Shown here piece by piece: positions 11,101 through 22,651 of a stretch of 64,000 nt of DNA. Position numbers and translations under genes: made by a program. The stretch covers positions 193,041-257,040 of the forward strand of contig CAUYUJ010014362.1 of the NCBI GenBank assembly GCA_963575745.1, given 5' to 3'. The stretch comes from Prorocentrum cordatum. Taxonomy: Eukaryota; Sar; Dinophyceae; Prorocentrales; Prorocentraceae. How positions within the stretch are numbered: the first letter of the stretch is position 1; every line of letters begins with the position of its first letter. Below the pieces are notes generated by a model. That model searched no databases, was not told where the DNA came from, and was given only the letters and a program-made list of their open reading frames with translations.

Positions 11101-11480
11101 CCTTCTGTAGATAGACAGGCTCGACTTAACACTGTTGGAGTAGGGCGACGCACTCTTCCAACGGGGGCGCTGCTCCACGGTCGCCTCCGCGCACGGCGGA
11201 GGGGGCGTGAACCAGGAAGCGCAGTCCTCAGCCGCGGGCGCGTCTCGCTCTGGGGCCTCCGCTGTCAGTGAAAGGTCGGATGGCGGCGGCAGTCCGCCCG
11301 CGACGCAACGGTGGGCGGGAGGGCCCAAAGCAATCCAGGCCAGGAGGAAGCCGATCGAAGCGAAGCTTTCCCCTTCTGGCCAGATCTCAAAAGAAAATGC
11401 GATTGTGCAGATACATCGTCAGCTGCTGAGCGGGCGGACGTATCATGCGGCTCTCATGATGCTTCTGGGTTCAAGTTCAG
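11101..11480. other. Unassigned stretch
   Basis: One minus-strand frame is open and Pro/Ala-rich but has no motif. The right 80 bp are homologous to 6,425-6,500. Confidence 0.4.
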
Positions 11481-11486
11481 AGAACG

Positions 11487-12275
<789 letters not shown>

Positions 12276-12289
12276 AATCCCTCCCACTC

Positions 12290-12460
12290 CTTCCTTCATC
12301 CGTCCTCTCTCCTCCTTCCTCCTTCCTCAGTCTTCCCTCCTCTCCTCCCTCTCCTCCTTCTCCTCTATTTCTCCTCCTCCTCCTCCTCCTCCTCCTTCTC
12401 CTCATCCTCCCCTCCGTCCCTCACTCCCTCCCTCTCTCTGCTCCTCCCTCCCTCCTCCTC
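12290..12460. repeat. CTCC-rich pyrimidine tract
   Basis: A CTCCTC/CCTCCCTC tract lies immediately 3' of exon f on the gene strand (as purines). Confidence 0.9.
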
Positions 12461-12473
12461 GCAGGGCGGGCTC

Positions 12474-12536
12474 CTCCAGCGAGCTGTGCCGCTTGCAGAA
12501 CGTCAGGTAGGACGTCCACAGGTCGAGGCTGGGCAC
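12474..12536 (-). CDS. CSTF3: CSTF3-like exon f (LDLWTSYLTF)
   Basis: After a GCCAG acceptor the minus strand reads VPSLDLWTSYLTFCKRHSSLE, 21 codons in phase 0. This is a textbook HAT first helix (x-LDLW-x2-Y-L) and matches the IDLWKCYL-type block of CstF-77, directly continuing exon e. The most likely end is GAG before GAGCCC, a GA donor. CGT repeats lie on one side and CTC repeats on the other. The next intron, about 7.4 kb, contains the retroelement in sense orientation. Confidence 0.65.
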
Positions 12537-12568
12537 CTGGCGGGCGCTCGCCCTCTCATGCTCGGCGG

Positions 12569-12643
12569 GTCGTCGTCGTCGTCGTCGTCATCGTGGCCGC
12601 CACCCTCGCCGCCGCCGTCGCCGTCGCCGTCACCGTCGCCGTT

Positions 12644-12684
<41 letters not shown>

Positions 12685-12720
12685 GGACGTCGTGGTGGTC
12701 GTCGTCGTCGTTGTCCGTCG
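12569..12720. repeat. (CGT)n and (CGTCGC)n microsatellite
   Basis: CGT triplets are followed by hexamer CGTCGC copies. The tract lies just upstream of exon f in gene sense. Confidence 0.95.
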
Positions 12721-12889
12721 TGCTCCCGTATCTTCCCTCTGTCAAGTTTTGCTTTCGATCCTCGAAGGTCGAACGGGGGAGTTTTCTATCGTTGTTGGCT
12801 CTCGTCGAGTCTCCGGGAGCCTCCAGAGGCCTCCGGGGACCTCTGGGGACCTCCAGGGGTCAGGATCCAGAGCGGCAACAAAAATTACT

Positions 12890-13270
12890 AGGTTCCTCCT
12901 CCTGCTCCTCCTCCTCCTCCTTCGCCTCCTCCTCCTTATCATCCTTCTCCTCCACCCTGCTGCTGCTGTTCCTCATCCCTCTCCTCATCCCTCTTCCTCC
13001 TCCTCCTCCTCCTCCTCCTCCTCCTCCTCCTCCACCTCCTGCTCCTTCTCGTCCGCACCCCTTCGCGAGGGTGGGGGTGCGAGCGCGGGCGGTGGAGGGA
13101 GGAGAGTTGGGCATTAGGGGGAGGAAAAGAGAAGGACGAGGATGAGAAGGAAGGAGTGCGGCAGGAGGAGGAGGGGTAGGAGCTTGAGGAGAGAAGGGAG
13201 GACGAGGAGGCGGGGAAGGAGCGCGGGCATGGAGGAGGGGGAGGAAGAACATGGGGAAGACGACGACGAC
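12890..13270. repeat. CTC tract, then purine-rich and CGA tract
   Basis: A pyrimidine (CTC)n block to about 13,040, a spacer, then GGA-rich and (GAC)n to 13,283. Confidence 0.85.
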
Positions 13271-13465
13271 GACGACGACGACGGCGAGGAGAATGAGGAC
13301 CAGCAGCCGCCAGGGGCAACTCAAACTGATGAGGATGTCTTCAAAGAGACGACTTGCACAGCAAACAAGGACAAGGCGCTGTGTCAACACATGAAGTTGT
13401 GGTTCCCTCTTCATCGAATGTCACCCAAGGAGATGGATGCATACGCGTCGGTAGCAATGTCCTGA
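13270..13465 (+). CDS. Small unassigned open frame
   Basis: After an Asp/Glu run the plus strand reads TDEDVFKETTCTANKDKALC, then QHMKLWFPLHRMSPKEMD, and stops at 13,465. Composition is protein-like, with mixed charged, aromatic and Cys residues, unlike the surrounding repeats. No family was recognised. It could be an exon, a retrogene scrap or chance. It is antisense to the CSTF3-like gene. Confidence 0.2.
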
Positions 13466-13529
13466 ATGGTGATCCCTACCACACCTACCTACGATTCCCG
13501 TTCAATGCACATACATGCATGCATACATA

Positions 13530-13579
13530 TCTATGTATCTATCTATATATATATCTATCTATATATCTATATATCTATA

Positions 13580-13631
<52 letters not shown>

Positions 13632-13680
13632 GATCTATCTATCTATCTATCTATCTATATATCTATCTATCTATCTATGT
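13530..13680. repeat. (TATC)n microsatellite
   Basis: About 35 tetramers with TATATC interruptions. Confidence 0.95.
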
Positions 13681-13687
13681 GTGTGTC

Positions 13688-13723
13688 TACAGAACCACGC
13701 GCGCTTCGCACGCGCTCAGGTTA
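13688..13723. repeat. TTCG-capped palindrome, copy B
   Basis: CAGAACCACGCGCGCTTCG is followed by its near-complement CGCGCTCAGGTTAT. The outer arm is partly decayed. It directly follows the TATC array and a GTGTGT stretch. Confidence 0.7.
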
Positions 13724-13764
13724 TCGCCGAGCCCAAGGAACTCGGATCGCAAGTTTCAGTGAGC

Positions 13765-13965
13765 ACGTGGCCTCGTCTTGGGGCCGTCTTGAGCCCATCA
13801 TGGCGTGTCTTGGGCCGTCATGAGTCTCTCCAGGACCAGATTGGCTCATCTTGGTGTCCTCTTGGGACTTCTTCGGATGGGCCTCCTTTCGATGTAATTG
13901 GAGCGTTGTTGGCGCCCCTTTGGTCAATGTATGTTGTTTTCTCTATAGTGGGGACCGTCTAGGAG
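13765..13965. repeat. CTTGGGCCGTC minisatellite
   Basis: Short units of the GGCCCAAGACG family in inverted sense (GTCTTGGGCC, CTCTTGGGAC). Confidence 0.6.
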
Positions 13966-14860
13966 AGCCCAATGGCGCCAAAACTTCTTGGGGATGGTAC
14001 TGGGCCGCTGCCGAAAAAAACGAAGACCAAACATGATAACAGGGAAGGGGCGGAAAACCAGGAAGAGGAGGAGAAGGATATCTTAGGGGCCATCGAGAAG
14101 AAGAGTGCGTGGCCGGTGCCGTCACAGCTTTACGCAACTGTGGTCCGCCCTGTAGGGGAGCACGATTGACAATCGCTCTTACAAAAGCGTGTCCTAATAC
14201 TACCCCAGGAAAGACGCAAAAAGACACCGTGCAGAGAGAGTCAGCAACGCAGCTAGGAGAAAGTTTAGCACACAATCAAGCGAGTCGGGCGGACGTGGAC
14301 CCATCGCTTGCGGCGGCAGTTGAACATTTGGGAAATTCATGCATGCGCGAGCGGTGCCGAAATAGCACGTTGGCCTCGCGGGACACGCGGAAGAGAGCAG
14401 AGTGCCGTTACAACCCTCAAGGCCGTTTTACCACGCGCTCCGTGAAACTTGTCGCCCTGGCCCCCATGGGCGACGAACAGAGCCGCCATTCACCCTTTTG
14501 GGGCGGCGTGCGGCGGCGCCAGGTTAGTCCATCTCTGGGTAATCTTGGGGGCCTCCTCGGTGTCCCCGACGATCCGAAGACAAAAAACGAGTACGCCAAA
14601 ACCGCTGGGGAATCAATGATTTTCACCTCTTGGAGACCTCTTGGAGTCACTCTTCTTGTTTGCCTTCTATCCTCGGGGATCGAGGTGGAACTTCGCGGTA
14701 GCGAAACTGGTTTCCTGGAAGCCCAATGCCGCCTCAGGGCCGCCGAGGCCGTTGAGAGCCGCACTCGGGGTCTCTGAAGGCCACCTTCTTACAGGCCGCC
14801 TGAGGGCCGCCTGAGGGACAGCCGAAGGCCGCCCGGTGGCTCCACAGCTGCCTCCCAGCC
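13966..14860. other. Low-repeat stretch, no gene recognised
   Basis: A plus-strand frame is open from 14,109 to 14,777 (222 codons) without any family motif. Composition is mixed and the right end is minisatellite. I do not call it a gene. Confidence 0.4.
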
Positions 14861-16450
14861 GGAGAGCACTGCCACGCGGCAATGCTCCTGGAGCGTCTCG
14901 AAGGCGTTTTGGGGCTGTCTGGAAGCGCTTCTGGCGGCTTCCTGGGCAGCCTCTCCAAAGCCTGGTTGGCCTCGCGGGGGTCCCAGTGCCTGGGGAGTTC
15001 CAAATCTTAGTTCGTGCTCACCCTCTGGGTCCGATCTTAGGCGGTTCCTGAAGTGTGCCCGGGCCGTCTTGGAGGTCTCTTGGGCCGTGTTGGGGGCCCC
15101 TTGGGCCGTCTGCGCACGCACTTGGGAGCCTCTCAGGCCGTCTCGGGGCGATTCTCAGGCCTCTGAAATAGTCTTGGAGCGCTGGGTAGCGGAAAGAGCT
15201 CAAAAAAAATGTGAAAACAATGATTGTTGTCTCTTGGGGACCTCTTGGGGTGCCCCTTGGAACCCTCGTGGAGCGTCTTGAAGGCTCTTTGGGACATCGA
15301 AAGCTCTTGTGGAGTAGCTTGGGGGTGTTTGGGGCCACTTGGAGGCCATCAAGGGCGCTGGAAACGTTTTGGGGGCCGTCTGGGGCATCTTCGGGCACGG
15401 CTGCAAAGCCTTTTGGGACGAGCCCAAGCCCCTGGTCGCCCTGGCGTCTTCCTGGGCCGTCGGGAGGCGCGGCTGTCTCGCCGGAGCTTTTTGGGGAGCC
15501 GTCCTCAAAGCCTGGAGGGCTTCTCTCGGATCCCTCTCGGGCGTTTTGGCTGGCATCCAGCATCTCGGGAGGCGTATGGACAATGAGAAGGTAAGGTCTT
15601 CGAAAGGGTATTTTCCTCAGGGTTTGAAGAAGTTTTGCACCTCTCGGAGCTCTCCAGGAGCTCCAGAAATTCACAGATCTCAGGAGCAAGGCGCCCTAAT
15701 GAGATCCACAGAACGTCCCAGAGGGGGGCGTCTAAGAGGCCCAGAAAGCACCCCGATGAAATCCCAAGAGCGCCGTTAGAGAAGCTCCGATGGGGGGCTC
15801 AAGAGAAGGCCCAAGACAGCTCAAAGAGGCCCCGAAACGGAGAATTGGAGTGCCCTGAGAAGTCGTCGCAAGTGCTTCCGACGATGGCCCACAAGCGCCT
15901 CAAGAAAGCCTCCGACTGGTCCCGCGAGTGCCAAAGGGATTCCGACAGGGCCCCCAAAGGGCCCCAAATGAAGATCCTATAGAGGGCCCCAAGAAGCGCC
16001 CCGAGAAGTCGTCCGAAGAAGGCCGAAGAGGCCCCAGGAAGAGGTTCAAAAGTGGCGTTTAAGATGGCGCCAAGACGTGCTCCAACAGGACTTGAGGAGG
16101 TACCCAGAAGAGCGTCAAGACGGCCCTGGAGAAACTCCGCGGAGGCCCCCGGCTCGGACGGAGCACCATGTGGCGGCGCAAAATGGCTTCAAGAGGGGCG
16201 CTTGAGGGCTCCAACATGGCCGCAATATCGCGTCAAAGTGAGCTCGAAGGGAGGGCCAAAGGGATCCCAAGAGCGGCCCCATCTGATTCCAAGAGGGCCA
16301 CACACAGAACGCATCAGGGGCCCCAGAGAAGCGCCAAGATGGCCGAACGAAGTTCCAACAGAGGGCGCAGGAAGGCTCCGAGAGGGTCTCGCGGGGGCCC
16401 GAGCGAGTTTCAAAAGGACTCCGAAGAGGTCCAAACGGCGTCCCAAGAGC
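14860..16450. repeat. GGCCCC minisatellite, switching orientation near 15.6 kb
   Basis: Left of about 15.6 kb the units read CTTGGGGGCC/GCCGTCTTG. From 15.64 kb they read CCAAGAGGCCCC/GGCCCCAGAAG, that is, the opposite strand. The junction contains non-repeat DNA (15,570-15,640). Confidence 0.65.
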
Positions 16451-16880
16451 GGCCCGGTGAAGGTTGCAGGAGGCGGTGCGGAGGCCCGGAGAACTCTCGA
16501 GCCTGGCCTCAATACGGCCTCGACAGGCCCGGGGAGAGGTCAGGTCCAGGCGTGTCTGGCAAAGAAGATGCCCACCCCTCTCGGGCGGGGGCTCTCTGTC
16601 CAACTGGGGGTCTCGGAGCTGCCACAACCGGACGACAAGAACCCCCTGCTGCAGCAGGAGCGTGACAGTTTGCCTTGTTTTTTCCAGCCTCAGGAGGAGT
16701 TGGACGGTGGTCCACCGAACGAGCCCCGCCGCAAGCCAGGCTAGGGCAGATCGGAACTGTCTGAGTCGACGCGGCAGGACCCGACAACGAGAGAGTGGTC
16801 TTATCGCGGGAACGCTGGCATGCGAAAACGATCCCGAAAAGGAGTGCAAGTAGGAGTAGCAAGCAGGATGAACCATGAGT
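16451..16880. other. Unassigned spacer
   Basis: No coherent product was seen; a pyrimidine stretch ending TTCCAG occurs at 16,675-16,687. Confidence 0.35.
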
Positions 16881-16886
16881 ACAAAA

Positions 16887-16995
16887 TGGAGGAGGAGGAG
16901 GAGGAGGAGGAGGTGAAGGAGGAGGAGGAGGAGGAGGTGAAGGAGGGCGAGGACAAGAACCACGCGCACGCGCGCTTCGAGCGCACAGGTTCTAG
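16887..16995. repeat. (GGA)n and TTCG-capped palindrome, copy C
   Basis: A GGA tract to 16,945 is followed by AAGAACCACGCGCACGCG, a CTTCG loop and AGGTTCTAG ending at 16,995. Confidence 0.75.
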
Positions 16996-17079
16996 CAACC
17001 CCCAGCTAGACAAGCATACAACTGCATATGAGTCCCCAGCCGCCGTCCCCCCGCCACTCGGAGCCTGTGGGGTGCCTGT

Positions 17080-17370
17080 TCGGGGCCTCGTGGGCCCGAC
17101 TGGGGTGCCTCTTCGGAACCTCTTGGGACCTCTTGGGGGCCTCTTTGGGTTCGTTTGAGCTGCATGAAAGCTCGTCGAGGCCGGAAACTTAATTTTCTGG
17201 TTTCCTTTCCTCCTTTCCCCTCTGGAGACATTCTGGGGGTGTTCTTTGGGCCCTCTTGTGCCATCTGGGAGGTCTCTTGGGCCGAACAGGGGGTCTCCTA
17301 AGGACACCCTCCAGTGCCTTCCTGGGAGCCTCTGAGGCCGTCTTGGGGCGACCTTTGGGGCATATGGGAA
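17080..17370. repeat. CTTGGG/GGCCTC minisatellite
   Basis: Inverted-sense member of the GGCCCC family (CTCTTGGGACC, GGGGGCCTC). Confidence 0.6.
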
Positions 17371-18780
17371 AGTTGTGGAGCGTCGGGGTGAGCTTCTGGG
17401 AGCAAGGAGGCACGTTCCGAATGAATTTGTTCTGCAGCAATCAGACGCCACCCCGACGAGCAGTACCATCCTGAATCAGCTGTTGCTCCTGGGGCCCCCG
17501 TCAAAAGCACTGTCCTGTGCCATTCATCACGCGAGCTAGCAGCGCAACGTTTCAAGCGGAAACGGGGGCGCCCCAGGAAAGCTTGGACCGAGACAATGTT
17601 TGCCCACGCTGTCCGTGCCTGACACACCTAGCAAAGCACAGCCGACGCCGCCAGCTCCACATGGATCGGGCGGTCGCCGCGCCGCCCCGAGGAGACAGTG
17701 CGCTTGCAAGCCCGAGCTTGAGCGTTACGCCGAGCCGGCCAGACCTACCGCGGTCGCAAGTGCTGCCACCAGGGCCATTGGCCTGGCCCTTTCCAGTGCC
17801 GCCCGACCGAGCCGAGCCGCCCCAGCCAGGCATCCCCATATCGGGCGTCAGAGACCCGCGGCGACGCCCGCCGTCGACCCAACCCGAATCAGTGCCCACG
17901 CGAGGCACTGACCGCTGCGCGGACCTCGCCGCGCATGTAGCCAGCAGAGCCGCCGACGAACGCCCGCCTCACGTTCCGCGTCCCGCCCGGGCGTCCTAGG
18001 ACCACCCGAGTCTCCAGTACACCCTGCGAAATGCTTAAGAAATCATGGGTTAAGAAATTCATAGTCTCAGAACTTGAATAAAAACCCAAAAGTTCTATTC
18101 AGATCTTGGGATTTACATTGAAACATTAAGAATAATCGAGACTCTGGCCGAACATTTAAGTTTTCTTAAGCATCGCCTAAGGTGTACAACGCGTTTTCGA
18201 GTCAGGCTCGCGCCGTGACCTCTCCCAGCAGGGCCAGCTGATGCAACGCCCGCGCAGCGTTCCAGCTGCCGTTGGCCTCCCTCCGACCGTCGCCTCCGCC
18301 CGACGGGGCGCCGCCCCGTCCCAACTCTGCATGACCTTTTCACTGCCACGCACGCCCGCATAGGGCTTCCTACACGGCCGTAGGCCCCACTTCTCGCCAG
18401 CCCGATTGCCCGCGCGGCCACGCGTTGTCAGGGCCTGTTTGCGGCGGCGGGGGACGCCCCGTCGTTCGCAAGCCACTCAACAGTCAAGCCCTTGTCCCCC
18501 GGCTGCCAAACGGGGTTTCGCCGACATGGGCCCTTTTTCCCACGCGGGGCGCAGAGAAACGTGGCGTATAGCCTGCTCACCACCCCGTCCCTTTGCTTCA
18601 GGCGTTTAGCGCCGGGGGGGGGGTTCAACATCCCCTGCTCCCCAAGGTGCGCACCACCGCTAAGAATGCGATGGCGGCCTCGGCTACCGCAGTAGCCGGC
18701 TGTCGACGGGACTCCCGCCTACTTGTCTGATCACTCTATATGATCGCTCTCTAGATCTCTTGCCCTCTCCCTCGCCTCAT
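17371..18780. other. Unassigned GC-rich stretch with an AT-rich island
   Basis: Open frames here lack motifs. An AT-rich island at 18,020-18,175 is bounded by a perfect 12-bp inverted repeat, ATGCTTAAGAAA (18,031-18,042) and its complement (18,162-18,173). Confidence 0.45.
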
Positions 18781-19670
18781 CGGAAGAAAAAGAGGATCAG
18801 CGGCAGCAGGAAGGGAAACAAGATAACTGACAGGAAGACGGGGAGGCGGAGGACGCATAGCAAGAAGAGGAGGAAGGGTGAAGGGGAACGACAAAAATTA
18901 CGATAAAAGAGTAAAGCGATGAATGGGTGGGTCGCGGTTGTTGGTTGGGGGGGGTCGTTGTGGGTTTCGGGCGAGACTCGGGTTGGCTGAGGGGCAAGAC
19001 GACGGCACCAATTTTTTGACCAACACATAAAGAACCCCGTGGCAGGCGAGCCGACAACACAACAACAAGAACGAGGCATACTCGACTGGCCAACTCCCTG
19101 AGAAGGTGGGGTCAATTTCGTCCCCAGGGGGACGAAACATTCTTGACCGGCCCGGGGGCAATCCCGCAACCCCAGCAACCCAGCAACCGAGTACCACAGG
19201 AACTCGCGCAGCATCTTTGCAGTAATGGCCAATGAGCTGCTGCACACAAAAAACGTAAGCGCGTGCCGTGGATACCAACTTTTCTGGTATCACGCCCTGA
19301 CCCGCCTTGGGCTCGGGGGCGCGCTAACATGGATTTGCGATCCATGGATTGGCACGCGGGTCCCGAATCCATGGATCGGAAGAGGTGCCCTCCACAAAAT
19401 GCGGCCGGTGCCGCCTCGCTCGGCGGCAGAAACCCGCGAATTCCCATGGAAACGGGACCCGTCGCTAATCCATGTTTGCGATTGCCTGAACAGTGGAGTG
19501 AAGGAGGAAAACATGAGCCCCGCGCAAAAAGCCTCAGGCGCGACAGCTTGGCACAGTGGTGCCCCGGATGAGTCCTGACGACGTCTGGGCAGTCAGAGGA
19601 AGCCTCGGGCGGGGCCCGCAGGGCACTGCGACGAGGCTTCTGGGACCCGGGGGGATGGCGCTCGCCATCC
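18781..19670. other. Unassigned stretch with an ATCCATGGAT cluster
   Basis: No gene was recognised. GATCCATGGATTGG and AATCCATGGATCGG occur 30 bp apart near 19.34-19.38 kb. Confidence 0.4.
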
Positions 19671-19674
19671 CCCT

Positions 19675-20045
19675 GCTCCTCGTACTCCCTCTCCTCCTCC
19701 AACTCCTCCTCGTCCTCCTCCTCCTCCTCCTCCTCCTCCTCCTCATCTACCTCCTCCTCCTCCTTATCCTCCTCCTCCTCATCCACCTCCTCCTCTTCCT
19801 CCTCCTTCACTTACTTTTTCCTCCTCCTCCTCCTCCCTCCTCCTCCTCCTCCTCCTCCTCTTCCTCCTCCCCTCCCTCCTCTCCCTCCTCCTCCCTCCTC
19901 TCCTCCTCCTCCTCCTCCTCCTCCTCCTTCTCTCCTTCTCCTCTCCTTCTCCTCCCTCCTTCTCCTCCTCCTCTCTCTCCTCCCTCCCTCCTCCTCCTCC
20001 TCCTCCTCCTCCTCCTCCTCCCCCCGCCTCCTCCCCCGCCCCTCC
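19675..20045. repeat. (CTC)n array left of exon e
   Basis: Pure CTC/CCT triplets with CTT and CAT interruptions over 370 bp. Confidence 0.95.
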
Positions 20046-20110
20046 TCCTACACTTCCTCCCATGAGAGCATCGACGGGGGTAACAGAGGGGGGTAGGAGT
20101 GGCGAGCCGC

Positions 20111-20143
20111 CTGCTGGATGCAGCGCTGGTACACCTGGAGGGC
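20111..20143 (-). CDS. CSTF3: CSTF3-like exon e (ALQVYQRCIQQ)
   Basis: An 11-codon exon reads ALQVYQRCIQQ in phase 0 after a GCGCAG acceptor and ends CAG before a GC donor (GCGGCT). It matches the x-V-x-x-L/Y-F/Y-QRC-L/I helix that follows the YIEAE/YAEW helix in CstF-77. It lies between CTC arrays at 19.68-20.04 and 20.21-20.29 kb. It is short, so the case rests on order and frame with its neighbours. Confidence 0.5.
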
Positions 20144-20210
20144 CTGCGCGGACCGCCGACGAGGTGCGAGAGAAGCCAGCGCATGCCAACGATTAAATCG
20201 GGAGGGGATG

Positions 20211-20400
20211 CTTTCCTCCTCCTCCTCCTCCTGCTCCTCCTCCTCCTCCTCCTCGTCCTCCCCATCCTCCTCCTCGTTCTCCTCATCCTCCCCCTTCATC
20301 CTCATCACCCCCATCATCAACATCATTATCGTCGTCATCCTCCCCATCATCACTGTCAACATCACCACCAACATCACCAGCATGAAAATGATCATAACTA
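20211..20400. repeat. (CTC)n then CATCAC array right of exon e
   Basis: A CTC tract to 20,300 passes into CATCAT/CACCAT. Confidence 0.9.
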
Positions 20401-20900
20401 ATCACAATCGTCACAATCCTTGTCGCGATCGTCACAACCCCCAACATCATCTTTCCACACATAACACCGGGGTTGGTCACCCTTCTCCTCCATACCCTCC
20501 TTGCCTAACCCTCCCCCCCTTCTGCCGTGCCTCCTTCCTGGCCTTGCCTCTACCGACCTGGAGCGCAGCAGACCTTGCCTCTCCTCCTTTTCCTCGCTCA
20601 CCCATGATCCCTCGCAGAGCTCCTTCTCATACGCCTTCCCTTCCATTGCACGTCACACCGCCTGCCCCTTTCCCCTCTCCATTTGGCTTTGTGGGGTTAT
20701 ATACCTTGTTTGATATGTCTCGCTCTCGCTTTCTCTATTCCTCTCTCTCTCTCTCTGTCTCTCTTTTTTGTTCTCTTCCCTCCCTTGCCTGGGCCCGACG
20801 CCCTTGAGGACGGAGGGCGCCACTTTGAGGACCCCCGAGGCGTCCTCTGAATCCACATGGGCAGGCTGGAGAATCCAATCTGCGCGACCACCCTCCATAT
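20401..20900. other. Pyrimidine-rich intronic stretch
   Basis: C/T-rich DNA with a CTCTCT run at 20,715-20,765. Nothing was recognised. Confidence 0.4.
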
Positions 20901-21150
20901 CGCGCAGCCATGTCCTGCGCCGTCGCTCCGATTTCGAAGGGTGAACACCTCGTTGCCTACAGCTACAACGACCCGACGCGCCCGACGCCGGAATGCGGCA
21001 GCTGCCTCGTTCCGTACCTTGCCTCGCACCCTACATCGGCTACCACGTCCTGCGCTGCACCTTCAACGATGCAATCACGGGACCGATCTTCTTCGAGCTT
21101 CCGCTCTGCGGGGATGTACTGGCCCGGGTCAAAGCAAACCTGGGTGAGTC
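20901..21150 (+). CDS. Unassigned protein-like patch
   Basis: Two overlapping plus frames look protein-like: KGEHLVAYSYNDPTRPTP, then in another frame YHVLRCTFNDAITGPIFFE and GDVLARVKANLG. The second ends at a GGTGAGT donor-like site (21,141). Together they suggest a frameshifted gene fragment or an exon on the strand opposite to CSTF3. No family was recognised. Confidence 0.25.
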
Positions 21151-21304
21151 AGGCTTTGCAGGGTCCTGCAAGATCGTGCAAGATCGTGCCAGATCTCGCG
21201 CGCTAGCCAGGGTCAGTGCAACCCTGGCTCTGCAGGATCCTGCAAAGATGCGGCGCTCTGGAAGGCTCCGGTTTGCATTGACTCCTGTCTCAAGGCTCCC
21301 GAGC

Positions 21305-21560
21305 TCTTGACAATCAGGTCATTCCAAATCCACCTGCGCACGATCCCCCCGAACGTCCAGCTGATCCACACGAAGACCTGCCGGTGCATGAGCTCCACGT
21401 TTTCCTCGAAGATTTTCGCGATGTCCGCAATGATAATGATATCCGTGCTCGTCGAGCCGAACTCCTACGCCGCCACGCTGGCCAGGGTGACCCTCATCCT
21501 CCTTGCGGCGTTCTCCAAGGAGACCTTCAGTATTAGACCATTGACCATTGGCGACCGCTG
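21305..21560 (-). pseudogene. Unassigned exon-like block
   Basis: The minus strand reads LKVSLENAARRMRVTLASVA, then a TAG (21,465-21,467), then EFGSTSTDIIIIADIAKIFE, then ENVELMHRQVFVWISW and TFGGIVRRWIWNDLIVKSS. Third positions are strongly G/C. Composition is strikingly protein-like. The plus strand is also fully open here, so strand is not proven. I do not recognise the family; a conserved dinoflagellate protein fragment is my inference. Confidence 0.35.
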
Positions 21561-21727
21561 GATAAATTCGCAAGGACCTCCGGCAATTCACGGTTTATCA
21601 GAAACCTGCCGCGGCTCTATATAGGGCTCCTGATTCTTTCAGTGCAGTTCCAACAATTTCTGAGCAACGCAAATCAATGCAGAGCTGAGCAATCTTTGGC
21701 GTTGCCTGGCACTGCTCGACTTTATCG

Positions 21728-21850
21728 CGGCGACGATAAGGGCGAATAGCCCAGGGGCGGGCAATACACGCATTCGCCCGGGAGCCTTGTCGAAAGCATA
21801 GACCATCGGCGCCCCTGAATACATGTGTTGCTCTCCCCTGGGCTATTCTG
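21728..21850. repeat. Foldback (MITE-like) repeat, copy 1
   Basis: A perfect 14-bp inverted repeat, GAATAGCCCAGGGG (21,747-21,760) and CCCCTGGGCTATTC (21,836-21,849), encloses about 75 bp. The same 120-bp sequence recurs at 34,754-34,870 in the same orientation. Confidence 0.75.
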
Positions 21851-22605
21851 CTGGGCATGGCTTGACATCGTTGATCGACCAACGCTGGGATTTCTTTGGC
21901 ATTGCCTGGCATGGGCGCTGGGGAGCCCCGAGCGCCGCCTCCGACGACGGGCCCCGCACCCACCAGCGCTTACACTTACGCGTAGGAAGCCGTGACGCAT
22001 CGCCGAACTTGGACAAACATGAGGGGCAACGATAGGGGGGGACTGGCCTAGGGGGCGATGCATCGACCTAGAATCGCCGATGCATCGCCGATAGATCGGC
22101 GATAGGGCCCCGATAGTGAATCCACTCCTTCCTGGGCAGGCTGGGGCTATCGGGCCCCTATCGGCGATCAGTGGGCGATTGGGGGTCGATGCGTCCCCCC
22201 TATGCCAATGCCCCCCCCAAAGGTTGCCCCTGAAAACAAGTTTTCTTCCAAGGAAGAAGACACAAGGATCGGGGAGACGTAAGACCTGGGTACGGGGGAC
22301 TCGGGTTGGACCGACGAGGTCGTCAAAAAAATGACGAGGCCGAGCCTGCATTTTGACGAGGCCTCCCGCTGCAGACGTCCCACGAAACTCCTCCTCGTCA
22401 AAATCCGAGGCGCGGTCGTCAAAAAAACGATGGCGAACCCGAGTCCTGGCAAGCCCAGGTCTTACGCTCCCCCGAAAGGATGATGCGCCGAAGCTTGCTT
22501 CCTTCCTGCCTCCTTCCCTCACTCCCCCTCGACCCCGTCCCTGCTCCTTTCCTCCTTCCTCCGCGGGCCCGCCCGCCGCCCTCCCCCCACCGCGCAGCCG
22601 GCGGC
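21851..22605. other. Intronic stretch with GATGCATCG palindromes
   Basis: Clusters of CGATGCATCG and GCCGATAG words lie at 22,054-22,200; a similar perfect palindrome is at about 32,899-32,914. No gene was seen. The right end passes into exon d. Confidence 0.45.
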
Positions 22606-22651
22606 CTGCTTGGGGCCGGCGTCCCCCTCGCTCCACTCGGCGTACGCGGTC
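22606..22651 (-). CDS. CSTF3: CSTF3-like exon d (HAT helix, YAEW)
   Basis: Forty-six bases after a CCCGAG acceptor complete the split Trp codon, then read TAYAEWSEGDAGPKQ. This is the Y-x2-W/E-x3-G(N/D) second helix of a HAT repeat and continues exon c exactly in frame. The donor is GC (CAG then GCCGCC). The seven bases GCAGGCC are present at this donor and at the exon e acceptor. The gene-strand side upstream is pyrimidine-rich (22.68-22.75 kb). Confidence 0.55.

Noticed and set aside
12474-12536. PRP39 or SART3 instead of CstF-77
   Set aside because: LDLW-x2-YL alone fits any HAT protein, but exons a to e together follow CstF-77 order and spacing more closely.
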